From Caldifarciminota bacterium (GTDB lineage Bacteria; Hydrothermota; Tepidihabitantia; SM23-42): a stretch of 33,258 nucleotides of DNA. The position numbers were made by a program, and so were the translations under genes. The DNA lies in assembly GCA_020341755.1 (NCBI GenBank), contig CP070834.1:1051537-1084794 (forward strand). Reading direction: 5' to 3'. The notes under the pieces are model-generated. The model was not told the origin of the DNA. It was given only the letters and a program-made list of their open reading frames with translations, and did not search any database. Positions 16,876 to 25,067 of this stretch are shown here, one piece after another (positions within the stretch are counted from its first letter, which is position 1; each line of letters opens with the position of its first letter).

Positions 16876-17457
16876 ATGAAGTTTGCTGCCAATAAGGTGA
16901 TCGCAACCGTACTCCACGCCCGGATGCGGCAGTTCCGCACGATCGTGAATATTCTATCGCTCCAGGAAATACATGAATTCCTCAATGATTGTTATGCACC
17001 CATTACCGAGGCAGTGCTCGAGCATGCAGGCACGATCGACCGTTTCGCCGACGATCGGATCGTGGCAGTATTCGCATCTTCCCAGGAACATCAGGCTCAT
17101 GCGGTCAATGCGCTGCAGAGCGCAATGCGTATTCAGGAACGTCTCACCGATATCAATATCACATGGCGGACGGCTCTTGATTTTCTTGTTATGTTCGATA
17201 TCGGGATTGCTACCGGTGAGGTACTCAGCGGAAATGTGGGTCACCCTGAAAAAGTCCAGCATACGGTCATTGGCAGGCAGGTCCATCTCGCTGCTGAACT
17301 CGCAAAATTATGCAAGACTCATAATGTCGAGATCCTGACCGATGTCGCAACGTTCAATCAGGCCAAGGAATCGTTCGGGTTCCGGGAACTCGGTGAAAAG
17401 TTGATACTGGGGTATCCAGAACCGATCGCCTTGTTCACGCCCGCCGGTGCATCCTAA
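16876..17457 (+). CDS. Class III nucleotidyl cyclase-like domain protein, probably inactive
   Basis: 193 residues, essentially one cyclase homology domain. The scaffold is recognisable: IHEFLNDCYAPITEAV, HAGTIDRFADDRIVAVF, DIGIATGEVLSGNVG and TVIGRQVHLAAELAKL. By alignment to active enzymes the first metal Asp is Arg16, the second metal Asp is kept as Asp60, the purine-specificity Asp is Arg134, the transition-state Asn is His137 and the transition-state Arg is Glu141. I infer no cyclase activity and a possible role as a nucleotide-binding or protein-interaction module. The start is the only good one but has no clear Shine-Dalgarno. It lies 66 bases after the SPFH gene on the same strand. Confidence 0.8.
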   Translation: MKFAANKVIATVLHARMRQFRTIVNILSLQEIHEFLNDCYAPITEAVLEHAGTIDRFADDRIVAVFASSQEHQAHAVNALQSAMRIQERLTDINITWRTALDFLVMFDIGIATGEVLSGNVGHPEKVQHTVIGRQVHLAAELAKLCKTHNVEILTDVATFNQAKESFGFRELGEKLILGYPEPIALFTPAGAS

Positions 17458-17467
17458 CGCTGTTAGG
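17453..17467. terminator. Small hairpin between convergent genes
   Basis: CCTAAC-GCT-GTTAGG is a perfect six-pair stem with a three-base loop. It overlaps the stop codon of the cyclase-like gene and lies just before the end of the convergent Nudix gene. No T run follows on either strand, so it is at best a weak two-way terminator. Confidence 0.3.
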
Positions 17468-17469
17468 GA

Positions 17470-17871
17470 TCAGTCGGTACTGTCGGACAGCTGTACCCCG
17501 ATTGTCCTGAAAAAAAGGCGGTCTGCCTCGAACATTTGTTCGATATCCCGCATCTGGGAGACAGTGACCCATTTATACTCTTTCACCTCTTCGGGATTCT
17601 GAGCGATGCGCCCATCCATCAGGTCCACCTGCCACCAGTGCAGTCTATAGTCCCTGTCATGGGTCATGCACTCCCAGATTTTCTTGATCGGTTCAACCCG
17701 GATCCCCATTTCCTCGGATGCCTCGCGCACGACTGCCTGTTCCTGGGTCTCGCCATCCTCGACCGCTCCCGTGATCGGGCACCAGAAATCCTCTGCCTCG
17801 CCTTTCTTCGCACGCTTAATCAAGAGGAATCGACCGTCCTTCTTGATCACGACCGCAACCGCGTCTCTCAT
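17470..17871 (-). CDS. Nudix hydrolase
   Basis: 133 residues from the ATG at 17871. The Nudix box is complete (GX5EX7REUXEEXGU): GAVEDGETQEQAVV followed by REASEEMGI. The MRDAVAVVIKKDGRFLLIKR start and WCPITGAVEDGE resemble NudB-like enzymes that remove pyrophosphate from nucleoside or pterin triphosphates, but the substrate cannot be assigned. An open frame continues upstream to 18096, but that part overlaps the end of the secreted-protein gene in another frame and adds no recognisable domain. It starts 10 bases after that gene's stop, so the two are probably cotranscribed. Confidence 0.9.
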   Translation of the reverse strand: MRDAVAVVIKKDGRFLLIKRAKKGEAEDFWCPITGAVEDGETQEQAVVREASEEMGIRVEPIKKIWECMTHDRDYRLHWWQVDLMDGRIAQNPEEVKEYKWVTVSQMRDIEQMFEADRLFFRTIGVQLSDSTD

Positions 17872-17881
17872 GATGGACTCA

Positions 17882-18946
17882 TCATCGCATGAGTATGACC
17901 TTGCCGGTATGCACGGCAGTACCCGCTTTAATACGATAAAAATAAACACCTGCAGGAACGGACCGGCCTGCTTGATTACATCCGTTCCATACAAGTACCT
18001 GAATGCCTTCAGACAGTATACTTTCGTCTGACCACACACAGCGCCCGCCTGCATTATACATGGTAAACCCAACCCTGCAGTTGTTATCAAGCTCAATAGG
18101 CAGCGTTACCATATGTGAAAAAACACCGCCTCCCGGCAGGATCTTGTTAACGGTATGTGAACGTTGTTCCATGGTGGCAGAAGAAAACGATGCAAGACGC
18201 TCCAGGAACATTGCCTCGGTGAAATTCGGATTCGTCTCCTCAGGATAACTCACCACATGAGCGACCAAACCGTAGTCTTCGGTCACGAAATCGTATACGA
18301 TACGCGTCGTCGTATCAACGGTTACCGGAACATTGTTGATAAGCAGGGTCGATACGGTGGTATCGAACACACACATCCTCAAACAATCAAATGTTCCGTA
18401 CGGTATGGTAGCTGTTCCGTATGCATCGATGACCTCGTAACCGAAACAATCGGTACGCACCGAAATGACCGGGGTCATGTGTATGGTATGTCCGTAATAG
18501 AACGACCGGCTGTTGCCGTATACCAGGGGCAGGGGATAGCTATCCACCGGTTCAAAGTAAACACAGAGCGTTTCTACTGCAAAAGCGATACCATAGCCGA
18601 GATTAACACCTGCCGTGGGCTGCAGATCAGCATACGCGTACACGGTATCGGCATCTTCGGTGATCTCGAGGACGAGATTCGCCGTGGGAAAACTGTCACC
18701 GAATGGCGTTGCAGTACGCGGGACAATGAGACTGTTCGTATTCCGCGCTCCAGCAGGCTGCATGAAATACCAGTCATAGGGACCGCCGCCCGGACCGAGC
18801 GTGACATCGACGCTGTCAGCACCGTTATGCGTGAACTCGACGCCGATCGCCTGTGGCACCTCGGTCCAGTCGATGATGATCTGACCGAACACTGGAAAGA
18901 CTATCATACAAAAGCACAGTACGACGCAGGAACCTGTTCTATACAT
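17882..18946 (-). CDS. Secreted protein with FlgD/T9SS-like C-terminal tail
   Basis: 354 residues with a signal peptide (about 1-21, ending FPVFG) and a beta-rich body I do not recognise. The last 80 residues form an Ig-like/FlgD-type tail: VGFTMYNAGGRCVWSDES, then LVWNGCNQAGRSVPAGVYFY and the final TGKVILMR. Such tails are type A sorting signals in Bacteroidetes and are common, with less certain function, in WOR-3 and other FCB-like lineages. No type IX secretion gene is visible, so export by that route is inference. TAGGAGA precedes the ATG, and a TTGACT/TAATAT promoter with 18-bp spacing lies upstream. The central region contains cysteines that could pair outside the cell. Confidence 0.8.
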   Translation of the reverse strand: MYRTGSCVVLCFCMIVFPVFGQIIIDWTEVPQAIGVEFTHNGADSVDVTLGPGGGPYDWYFMQPAGARNTNSLIVPRTATPFGDSFPTANLVLEITEDADTVYAYADLQPTAGVNLGYGIAFAVETLCVYFEPVDSYPLPLVYGNSRSFYYGHTIHMTPVISVRTDCFGYEVIDAYGTATIPYGTFDCLRMCVFDTTVSTLLINNVPVTVDTTTRIVYDFVTEDYGLVAHVVSYPEETNPNFTEAMFLERLASFSSATMEQRSHTVNKILPGGGVFSHMVTLPIELDNNCRVGFTMYNAGGRCVWSDESILSEGIQVLVWNGCNQAGRSVPAGVYFYRIKAGTAVHTGKVILMR

Positions 18947-18968
18947 GTTTTCTCCTATTTATTTTATT

Positions 18969-18998
18969 ATATTATCACCGTCATCCCAGTGAAGTCAA
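18969..18998 (-). promoter_or_regulatory. Promoter of the secreted-protein/Nudix pair
   Basis: Minus strand TTGACT (18993-18998), 18 bp, TAATAT (18969-18974). The leader contains TAGGAGA before the ATG at 18946. An overlapping TATAAT two to three bases further on would need a 21-bp spacer and is less likely. Confidence 0.5.
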
Positions 18999-19035
18999 GG
19001 TATGATGGTTGGTCAGGTCTGCACAGCGCTCCGTA

Positions 19036-19063
19036 TTGACAAGGATTACAGGCAGCATATACT
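19036..19063 (+). promoter_or_regulatory. Promoter predicting leaderless DUF2007 mRNA
   Basis: TTGACA (19036-19041), 16 bp, TATACT (19058-19063), then six bases to the ATG at 19070. The predicted transcription start coincides with the start codon. Confidence 0.75.
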
Positions 19064-19069
19064 ATACAT

Positions 19070-19300
19070 ATGCTGAAGCGTGTATATCTTGCTCCCGACG
19101 AATTAACCGCAATAACGCTCCGGGAAATGCTCAAGAGCGTGGATATCACTGCAGTCATCCAGCGTTTCGAAACGACCTGGCTCGATGGACTCCCCCGGGT
19201 GATGAAGGGAGGTTGGGGAGAAGTGCTCGTTGACGAAGCCGATGTCGAAGATGCGGAGCAACACATCCAGAGATTTCTGGAAGAATCAGATAAATCCTGA
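19070..19300 (+). CDS. DUF2007-like small protein
   Basis: 76 residues, cytoplasmic, no membrane segment. The pattern MLKRVYLAPDELTAITLREML, then WGEVLVDEADVEDAEQHIQRFL, fits DUF2007 (putative signal-transducing protein), an alpha/beta fold related to small ligand-binding domains. The family has no firmly known biochemical role. The gene is placed directly behind a leaderless promoter and two bases before the GTG of the CapA-like gene, so the pair should be one transcript. Confidence 0.75.
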   Translation: MLKRVYLAPDELTAITLREMLKSVDITAVIQRFETTWLDGLPRVMKGGWGEVLVDEADVEDAEQHIQRFLEESDKS

Positions 19301-19302
19301 AC

Positions 19303-20940
19303 GTGTCTTGGTTCATTCTGCTCTTTGCTGTAGCTAACTCACAGCCGCGGGTCAGTTTCTGTGCGGTCGGAGATATTCTTCTTGACCGCGGCATACGGAG
19401 GACGATCTTAGAACACGGTGTCGACTATCCCTTCGAGCTCATCACACCCTTTATCAGTGAATTCGATCTTGCCTTTTGTAATCTCGAATGCCCGGTTTCT
19501 GCACATGGAGCCTCGACCGGTAAAGTATACTGTTTCAGGGCCGACACGAACTTTTTCGCCGGCGTCAAGAATGCCGGATTCGATATCTTTTCTCTCGCCA
19601 ATAATCATATCATCGACTGGGGTCTTGCCGCGTGCATCGACACTAGAGACCTGATCGAACGCTGCGGTCTGATCGCGGTCGGCGCAGGAGCAACCGATGA
19701 TGATGCCCGGAAACCGCGTATTGTTCGCAAGAATGGCTTGACCTTTGCCATTGCCGCCTACGTGGGGAAACCGCTCGCCAGTATGCTGCCGGCAGGACCT
19801 GCTCGCGCTTCCTGCGAAGAGATCATAGAGGAGATCGAACAGGTCAGAGACCAGGTCGATTTTGTCATCATATCAATGCACTGGGGTACAGAATACGTCC
19901 ACATCCCGGAAAAACATCAAGTACAGTGGGCTCGTCGAATGATCGACGCAGGCGCGGATCTCATAATCGGTCATCACCCGCATGTCCTTCAGAGTTTCGA
20001 GGTGTATAAAGGAAGATTTATACTCTATAGCCTGGGGAATTTTGTCTTTGATCAGCACAAACTCTACCAGCGGCAATCCGGTGTGTTCTCCTGCGTATTC
20101 CGGAAAGGCTACATCGACTCGGTGATGTTCCACCCGGTTCTGCTACAGGATTTTCGACCAGGCTTTGCAGCTGACACAACACGCACGCAAGTACTCTCAC
20201 AGATATCGACCATATCCGGAAAATTCTCTGCCAAACTGCTCATCATGGGAAATGATTGCTATCTCACCGATAGTTCCTGTACACTACAGCATCGTACACC
20301 CCTGCAGTATGTGCGTACGCAGGGCAGGAAGGTCACCGTGCACCATCGTGGGCTGGACATGTACGACAGCCTCGACATTCCGCTGACGTCGTATTACCTC
20401 ACCCAGCATCGAGAGATCGGAGACTGCTGTGTGGTCAAGGATTCCCTTGTGCGTATCACTGCGGTCATACATCACGTCAATGAGGAACATAACAGTCTCC
20501 TGGCATACTACACCATCTCACCCGAGCAGATCTCTGCTGCATATATCAAGAATCAGCGGCTCCAGCCCTGGAAGGTAGTCCACGGTGACATCGACGGAGA
20601 TGACCGTTCCGAACTGTGCGTTGCTTTAACAGAATGCTCGCGTCTACCCGCTACATCCCGGCAGCGGTTTGCGGTGTATGAATTCGGTGACAGCACACTG
20701 ATCCCTGTCTGGCTCAGCCCTGCCCTGGCCGAAGAACTCGTTGATATACGTTTGACCGATATCGACGATGACGGTCTCGATGACCTCCTTGTGTTGGAAA
20801 AAACAGACAGCGGCATCTATCGCATCGTAGCGTACGGGTGGCTTGGTTTTGGTTTTTCCTACTACAAAATGCTCGCATCACGACTCGATCCGCTGCCGTA
20901 TGCTCATCTGGACCTCCTCTATACGATAGAGAAGCAGTAG
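19303..20940 (+). CDS. CapA/PgsA-like metallophosphoesterase-fold protein with C-terminal FG-GAP-like segment
   Basis: 545 residues from a GTG start. A very short hydrophobic leader (about 1-13) precedes a CapA (poly-gamma-glutamate capsule) domain at about 17-265: AVGDILLDRG, NLECPVS (60-66), SLANNHIIDWG (98-108), SMHWGTEY and IGHHPHVLQSF. CapA proteins support anionic polymer synthesis or export in Bacillus, but many homologues elsewhere are uncharacterised. The added 280 residues contain two acidic repeats, GDIDGDDRSELCVAL (about 428) and TDIDDDGLDDLLVL (about 486). These look like calcium-binding FG-GAP/propeller blades, suggesting an extracytoplasmic location. No pgsB/pgsC genes are nearby, so capsule synthesis is not implied. 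Confidence 0.85.
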   Translation: MSWFILLFAVANSQPRVSFCAVGDILLDRGIRRTILEHGVDYPFELITPFISEFDLAFCNLECPVSAHGASTGKVYCFRADTNFFAGVKNAGFDIFSLANNHIIDWGLAACIDTRDLIERCGLIAVGAGATDDDARKPRIVRKNGLTFAIAAYVGKPLASMLPAGPARASCEEIIEEIEQVRDQVDFVIISMHWGTEYVHIPEKHQVQWARRMIDAGADLIIGHHPHVLQSFEVYKGRFILYSLGNFVFDQHKLYQRQSGVFSCVFRKGYIDSVMFHPVLLQDFRPGFAADTTRTQVLSQISTISGKFSAKLLIMGNDCYLTDSSCTLQHRTPLQYVRTQGRKVTVHHRGLDMYDSLDIPLTSYYLTQHREIGDCCVVKDSLVRITAVIHHVNEEHNSLLAYYTISPEQISAAYIKNQRLQPWKVVHGDIDGDDRSELCVALTECSRLPATSRQRFAVYEFGDSTLIPVWLSPALAEELVDIRLTDIDDDGLDDLLVLEKTDSGIYRIVAYGWLGFGFSYYKMLASRLDPLPYAHLDLLYTIEKQ

Positions 20941-20951
20941 TCGACGATTAC

Positions 20952-20979
20952 TTGACACACTGTCCTCTCTCGGTATAAT
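20952..20979 (+). promoter_or_regulatory. Promoter predicting leaderless start of the 20986-26266 operon
   Basis: TTGACA (20952-20957), 16 bp, TATAAT (20974-20979). Two ATGs follow, at 20983 and 20986. The second is six bases from the -10 box, the same geometry as the other leaderless genes, and is the preferred start. Confidence 0.8.
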
Positions 20980-20985
20980 TGCATG

Positions 20986-21942
20986 ATGAAGTTCCGGTAC
21001 CTTCCACTGCTCATCATCTTTGTACTACTCCACTGTCCGGGGAAATACAAACCGCGTGTCAAGAAGATCGACATTGTATACCTATCATCATTATATGATG
21101 ATTTATACCGAGACGAGCCGTTCATGGCAGGTGCCCAGCTCGACACGGGATTTGTCATCGGTCATATTATACCTCCATATCCGGTCATGACCCAGGTGCT
21201 CGGTAACCTGGGGTTCTTTGAGCTGCTTGGGTCAACCGGAATTGATTTTGTCATCAGTGATTCAGCACTGTTCCATGCTCAGGGCTATGATTATTATATC
21301 ATTCCAGCGTCATCCGGGTATGCTATCATGAATTATCAGGGTGTGCGGTTCGCCATTTTCGCTTATGACGGGGACACGCTCGACATCGACGCGGAAGTCC
21401 AGCGGGCTATCGTACAGCAGCGTAGCGATATTCTGTGGATGATCGACCGTAATTTCCTGAACACACCTCCCCGGCATCTACAATTCTTCATCGAGAACAG
21501 AGGACTTGCCGACACGAGTTCAAAAGCCATCTCGCTCGTTCCGGATCCCGATATCGTCAAACAGATTGGCGATTTCAAAGAGGTCGTCGAAAGAACACTG
21601 GCGATGAAAATAGCGCTACAGGACAAAAACCTTGAGGATTTCTTACTCCATCAGGTCACAAAGACTGCGAATGCCAATCTCCTACTTTACCCTGCCTCGC
21701 TTTTTCGCAGCAGCCCGGTCGCAGACACGATCACTCTCGCGGACATGATCGAGTATATTGCTTTTGAAATGCGGTTTAAAAAGACTACCCGGATGGTGAA
21801 ATCCGATGTCCAGGATCTCGCACAATACAACGAATATCTTGTCTGGGGAACGCTGCAGGATACGAACGCGGTACTCTTACCGGACCCGCAGGGGGAATTC
21901 CTCTCCACGTACTACTTCCCCATTGACTTATCAAGGAACTAA
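20986..21942 (+). CDS. Lipoprotein with remnant 5'-nucleotidase-like architecture
   Basis: 318 residues from the second ATG. MKFRYLPLLIIFVLLHC is a lipoprotein signal with Cys17. The region LEDFLLHQVTKTANANLLLY, then SSPVADTITLADMIEYIAF, follows the pattern of the C-terminal substrate domain of 5'-nucleotidases (advance through LG(N/D)...ADIAL...GPITYGDV..VLPF). The N-terminal KIDIVYLSSLYDDLYRDEP may correspond to a reduced metallophosphatase strand without its metal-binding residues. I infer a divergent, probably non-catalytic member; this is a reading by eye. It begins a tightly packed plus-strand operon leading into an ABC uptake system, so ligand binding is possible. Confidence 0.55.
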   Translation: MKFRYLPLLIIFVLLHCPGKYKPRVKKIDIVYLSSLYDDLYRDEPFMAGAQLDTGFVIGHIIPPYPVMTQVLGNLGFFELLGSTGIDFVISDSALFHAQGYDYYIIPASSGYAIMNYQGVRFAIFAYDGDTLDIDAEVQRAIVQQRSDILWMIDRNFLNTPPRHLQFFIENRGLADTSSKAISLVPDPDIVKQIGDFKEVVERTLAMKIALQDKNLEDFLLHQVTKTANANLLLYPASLFRSSPVADTITLADMIEYIAFEMRFKKTTRMVKSDVQDLAQYNEYLVWGTLQDTNAVLLPDPQGEFLSTYYFPIDLSRN

Positions 21943-21943
21943 T

Positions 21944-22612
21944 ATGACACCGTTCAAGAAAATACCTATCTGGCGGATTCTCTGGGTGGCATTCATTTTC
22001 ATATACTGTATTGTGTTCTTTTATAATATGCTCCGCCCGCAAGGGAACTGGCATTTCGTTTATCTGTATACCCTCTTGCTCATCGCCTGGTTCTGCCTTG
22101 AATATTATGAACGTCACCTTTTCTTCCAGACCGGTCTTTTAAGTGATATACACTGGATATTGAGGGTAACTTTCGCGCTCTTTTTTTACTCTTCACTCAT
22201 CATCGGCATTGCGACAATAATCTGGTGGCGCAGTACCAATTTTGGTCTGTATCCCTATGCTCAGATCGTAGGTATCGGTCTTTTAATCTACTCGATCGTG
22301 CTGCGCCGCAGGATGTATCGCAGAACTGTTATCAAGAAGGAATACATCTCCCAGTTTTACATCAGCCTATTATTCCTGACGATGTCGGTCGCGCTTGCCT
22401 ACGGTTCGCTCTTTCTATTGCCCTACGTGGTCGTGGTCGGTTATCCCCTTATTTTTCTTATGAGAAAATATGAGATAACACATTTCGACGCCTTCACCGC
22501 GTATGTTCGTAAAACCGAGAGTATCGACAAGATAACGGCAAAAAATTTCAAGGAATTATGGGCAAAATATCTTGCCTCCACCACGAAGAAACCGGCAAAG
22601 AAAAAACAATGA
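21944..22612 (+). CDS. Polytopic membrane protein, function unknown
   Basis: 222 residues with about six hydrophobic segments (roughly 12-30, 36-52, 70-92, 102-118, 140-160 and 162-176) and a basic tail ending KKPAKKKQ that is probably cytoplasmic. No family is recognised. The ATG lies one base after the upstream stop and AAGGAA precedes it. The frame is open further upstream, but that part lies inside the lipoprotein gene. Its stop overlaps the ATG of the FecR gene (ATGA). Position between a lipoprotein and a FecR protein suggests an envelope role. Confidence 0.8.
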   Translation: MTPFKKIPIWRILWVAFIFIYCIVFFYNMLRPQGNWHFVYLYTLLLIAWFCLEYYERHLFFQTGLLSDIHWILRVTFALFFYSSLIIGIATIIWWRSTNFGLYPYAQIVGIGLLIYSIVLRRRMYRRTVIKKEYISQFYISLLFLTMSVALAYGSLFLLPYVVVVGYPLIFLMRKYEITHFDAFTAYVRKTESIDKITAKNFKELWAKYLASTTKKPAKKKQ

Positions 22613-23316
22613 ACTTTCTGTGTAGCATCATCACGCTCTTACTGGTTTCAGGTGACATCCCCGCTCATATAACATACTTGATGGGCACCGCTTCGGTCGA
22701 GCGGGGTGGCGTCCGGTATAAAGCCGTGCTCGACGCACCACTACAGGTGAACGATATCGTTACGACTGGAGATGAATCCGAGTGCGAGATAACATTCAAG
22801 GGTTACTCACTACTTCATCTCGGGGCGAATTCGAGCATCAAAATCGAACGCAAAGAAGAAACAAAACACGGTATCTTTCATCGTATCTTCGCATCGCTCG
22901 GTGAGATCGTCACCAAGGTAGTCTCGTTGGCCAAAGAGGATGAATACGAAATAAGGACCGAGGCCGCGCAGGCATTCATACGCGGAACCACCTTTAAAAC
23001 CAGCATCGATGCCGACGGCAGGAGTTCCTTCAGTGTATACGAAGGAAAGATAGCAGTCAAAAGCCTCCTCGAAGGCGCCCGAGAAATCCTGCTCGATAGG
23101 GGTTTCAGTTCTCAGATAGAAAAAGGACAGCTGGCACCGGTGGTGGAGAAACTCAGTGATCTTGAGATCGCTGCGTTCAATGATCGGTTCAGTAGTTTTT
23201 TACAGAAAGGAGCAGCCCTGGATTCGCTGCGCAATACGTTTGAAGAAAAAATCGAAGAAGAGAAAGAGGACATAAAGGACAAAGCCAAGGATAAAATCAA
23301 AGGCTTATTCAAGTAA
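22609..23316 (+). CDS. Secreted FecR-domain protein
   Basis: 235 residues from the ATG that overlaps the previous stop. A signal peptide (about 1-20) leads to a FecR domain (about 25-175): THYLMGTASVERGG-like opening, VNDIVTTGDESECEITF, LHLGANSSIKIE, FIRGTTFKTSID and SFSVYEGKIAVKS. The C-terminal 40 residues are a highly charged Glu/Lys helix. Stand-alone FecR-domain proteins without an anti-sigma anchor or ECF sigma partner are common and poorly understood; they are thought to bind ligands or glycans. No sigma factor gene is present here. It is the third gene of the operon that continues into the BtuFCD-like transporter. Confidence 0.85.
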   Translation: MNFLCSIITLLLVSGDIPAHITYLMGTASVERGGVRYKAVLDAPLQVNDIVTTGDESECEITFKGYSLLHLGANSSIKIERKEETKHGIFHRIFASLGEIVTKVVSLAKEDEYEIRTEAAQAFIRGTTFKTSIDADGRSSFSVYEGKIAVKSLLEGAREILLDRGFSSQIEKGQLAPVVEKLSDLEIAAFNDRFSSFLQKGAALDSLRNTFEEKIEEEKEDIKDKAKDKIKGLFK

Positions 23317-23338
23317 GCTCAACGGGTTACCCTCAGGT

Positions 23339-24169
23339 ATGCTGCGCATATCACAGATCACCATATCACATCTGCCGAAATCCAGGATTCTCATAATAGT
23401 CACACTGCTATTTTTTGTTGTCTGCACGAACACGCCAGAACCCGGTATGCGGGTCGTTTCTCTGTCACCGGCAATGACCGAGATCATATACGCCTTAGAT
23501 GCCGATGTATCACTCGTCGGCGTCACGACTCTGTGCGATTATCCTCCACAGGCTAGGAACAAACCCAAGGTCGGTGATTTCTCAAATCCGTCCCTCGAAC
23601 GGATCATGGGAATGCAACCAACCCTCGTCATCGTCCATCTTCCTGAACAGCGGCGCATACAGGACCAACTGGAACGGTTCGATGTGAATATATTCGTTTC
23701 GGAAACACGCACACTCGCCGACATTTATGCAGAAATACGGAAACTCGGTACGCTCCTCAACCGCAGCCAGCAGGCTGAATCCCTCGTGCACACCATGCAG
23801 GCGGACCTGCAACCGATCTCACCGGCACGAAGAAAACGTGTATATATCGAACTTTCTCCCCGACCGCTTATCACCATCGGTGCCGGGAGTTTCTTGAACG
23901 AACTCATCGAACTCGCCGGCGGGCAGAATATATTCTCGGATCTAGACAAAGATTATCCAATCGTCCAGCAGGAAGAGGTCATCCGCAGGAACCCAGAGGT
24001 GATCCTTGTGTTGCACCCCGTGGCTGTCGGCAGCCGCAGTGGGTGGGATAATGTCGATGCATTGAAATACGATCGTGTTTATGCCGATATAAACCAGGAC
24101 CATCTCATGCGACCGGGGCCCCGTCTCGTCGAAGGCTTCAACACGCTCAGGGAAATTGTCGGTGAATAA
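23339..24169 (+). CDS. BtuF-like ABC substrate-binding lipoprotein (cobalamin/iron chelate type)
   Basis: 276 residues. A hydrophobic stretch ending FVVC with Cys29 marks it as a lipoprotein rather than a free periplasmic protein. The class III binding-protein fold begins RVVSLSPAMTEIIYALD, with LVGVTTLCDYPPQA and NPSLERIMGMQPTLVI, which is close to BtuF and corrinoid-binding homologues. The C-lobe has SFLNELIELAGGQNIF. It should deliver a corrinoid or siderophore to the permease and ATPase encoded directly after it. No cobalamin riboswitch is visible in the short upstream gap, so exact substrate remains open. Its 3' end overlaps the permease start. Confidence 0.88.
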   Translation: MLRISQITISHLPKSRILIIVTLLFFVVCTNTPEPGMRVVSLSPAMTEIIYALDADVSLVGVTTLCDYPPQARNKPKVGDFSNPSLERIMGMQPTLVIVHLPEQRRIQDQLERFDVNIFVSETRTLADIYAEIRKLGTLLNRSQQAESLVHTMQADLQPISPARRKRVYIELSPRPLITIGAGSFLNELIELAGGQNIFSDLDKDYPIVQQEEVIRRNPEVILVLHPVAVGSRSGWDNVDALKYDRVYADINQDHLMRPGPRLVEGFNTLREIVGE

Positions 24170-25067
24170 ATACCTTATCGTCACCGCACTATTCGTGCTG
24201 GCAGTGATCACCGGGTTGCTTATTGGTCCGGCTCCCCTTGATAGTACTATTCTCCAGCTCCGTCTATCGCGCGTTGTACTCGGTATCTTTGCCGGCGGTA
24301 TCATGGCGTTCTGCGGCGGTATCCTCCAGGGGTTGTTCGGTAATCCCCTGGTTGAACCGTATACACTCGGTTCGGCGTCGGGTGCGGCACTCGGTGCGGC
24401 GTGCGGTATACTATTCGTCGGCATTTTGAATCCGCTCTTTGCCTTTCTCGGCTCGCTCGGTGTCGGTTTCTTTGTCTATACGATCGCCCGCATGGAAGGG
24501 GGATTGCTCCGCGACCGGTTGATACTCGCGGGCGTCGTCATGAGTTTTCTCTGCTCGGCACTCGTCATGCTCATCATGGTCATGGGCGGTCGTGAATTAT
24601 ATGAGGTCCTGTATCTCTTGATGGGGTACCTCGGAGTGATCATCGATGCCTCGAACCGCTGGTACTACATCGTGCTCATGGTCGTATCGTTAGGCCTCGT
24701 AGGTTTTCTCTACCGGTACTATCGGGAACTCGATATCATCTCACAGGGGATCGAAACCGCAGCGGGACTCGGTGTGAACATCGAGCGCCTTTCGCTCATC
24801 ATCTTCGTCGTCACGTCCCTCATAATCGGCATCACCGTTTCCATGGTCGGTGCTATCGGTTTTGTCGGACTGGTCGTACCGCACATTTCGAAATTGCTCT
24901 TCGGCGCCAAACATCTACGGAGCCTACCGGCATCGTTTCTTCTCGGTGCAACGTTCCTCCTCTTCGCGGACACACTGGCACGCGTACTGACCGTATATGA
25001 ACTGCCCGTGGGAGTCGTCACTTCTATAGTGGGCGTGCCGTTCTTTATCTACCTCTACCGGCGGTAA
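24162..25067 (+). CDS. FecCD/BtuC-family ABC permease
   Basis: 301 residues from the GTG at 24162; a TTG at 24156 is an in-frame alternative. GTG is preferred because GGAA lies seven bases upstream. There are eight or nine hydrophobic segments. The family motifs are RLSRVVLGIFAGGIMAFCGG, GNPLVEPYTLGSASGAALGA and the cytoplasmic coupling region GAIGFVGLVVPHISKLLFG. The protein is shorter than E. coli BtuC, mainly at the N-terminus. It should form the homodimeric membrane channel of the importer. It overlaps the binding-protein gene by eight bases and the ATPase ATG follows its stop directly. Confidence 0.93.
   Translation: MNKYLIVTALFVLAVITGLLIGPAPLDSTILQLRLSRVVLGIFAGGIMAFCGGILQGLFGNPLVEPYTLGSASGAALGAACGILFVGILNPLFAFLGSLGVGFFVYTIARMEGGLLRDRLILAGVVMSFLCSALVMLIMVMGGRELYEVLYLLMGYLGVIIDASNRWYYIVLMVVSLGLVGFLYRYYRELDIISQGIETAAGLGVNIERLSLIIFVVTSLIIGITVSMVGAIGFVGLVVPHISKLLFGAKHLRSLPASFLLGATFLLFADTLARVLTVYELPVGVVTSIVGVPFFIYLYRR

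Noticed and set aside
17872-18096. Longer N-terminus for the Nudix protein
   Set aside because: The extra 75 codons overlap the coding sequence of the secreted protein in another frame and add no domain; the family start fits MRDAVAVV at 17871.
18164-19039. 291-codon plus-strand open frame opposite the secreted protein
   Set aside because: The minus-strand gene has a signal peptide, Shine-Dalgarno and a recognisable C-terminal tail. The plus-strand frame also runs over the start of that gene and its promoter.
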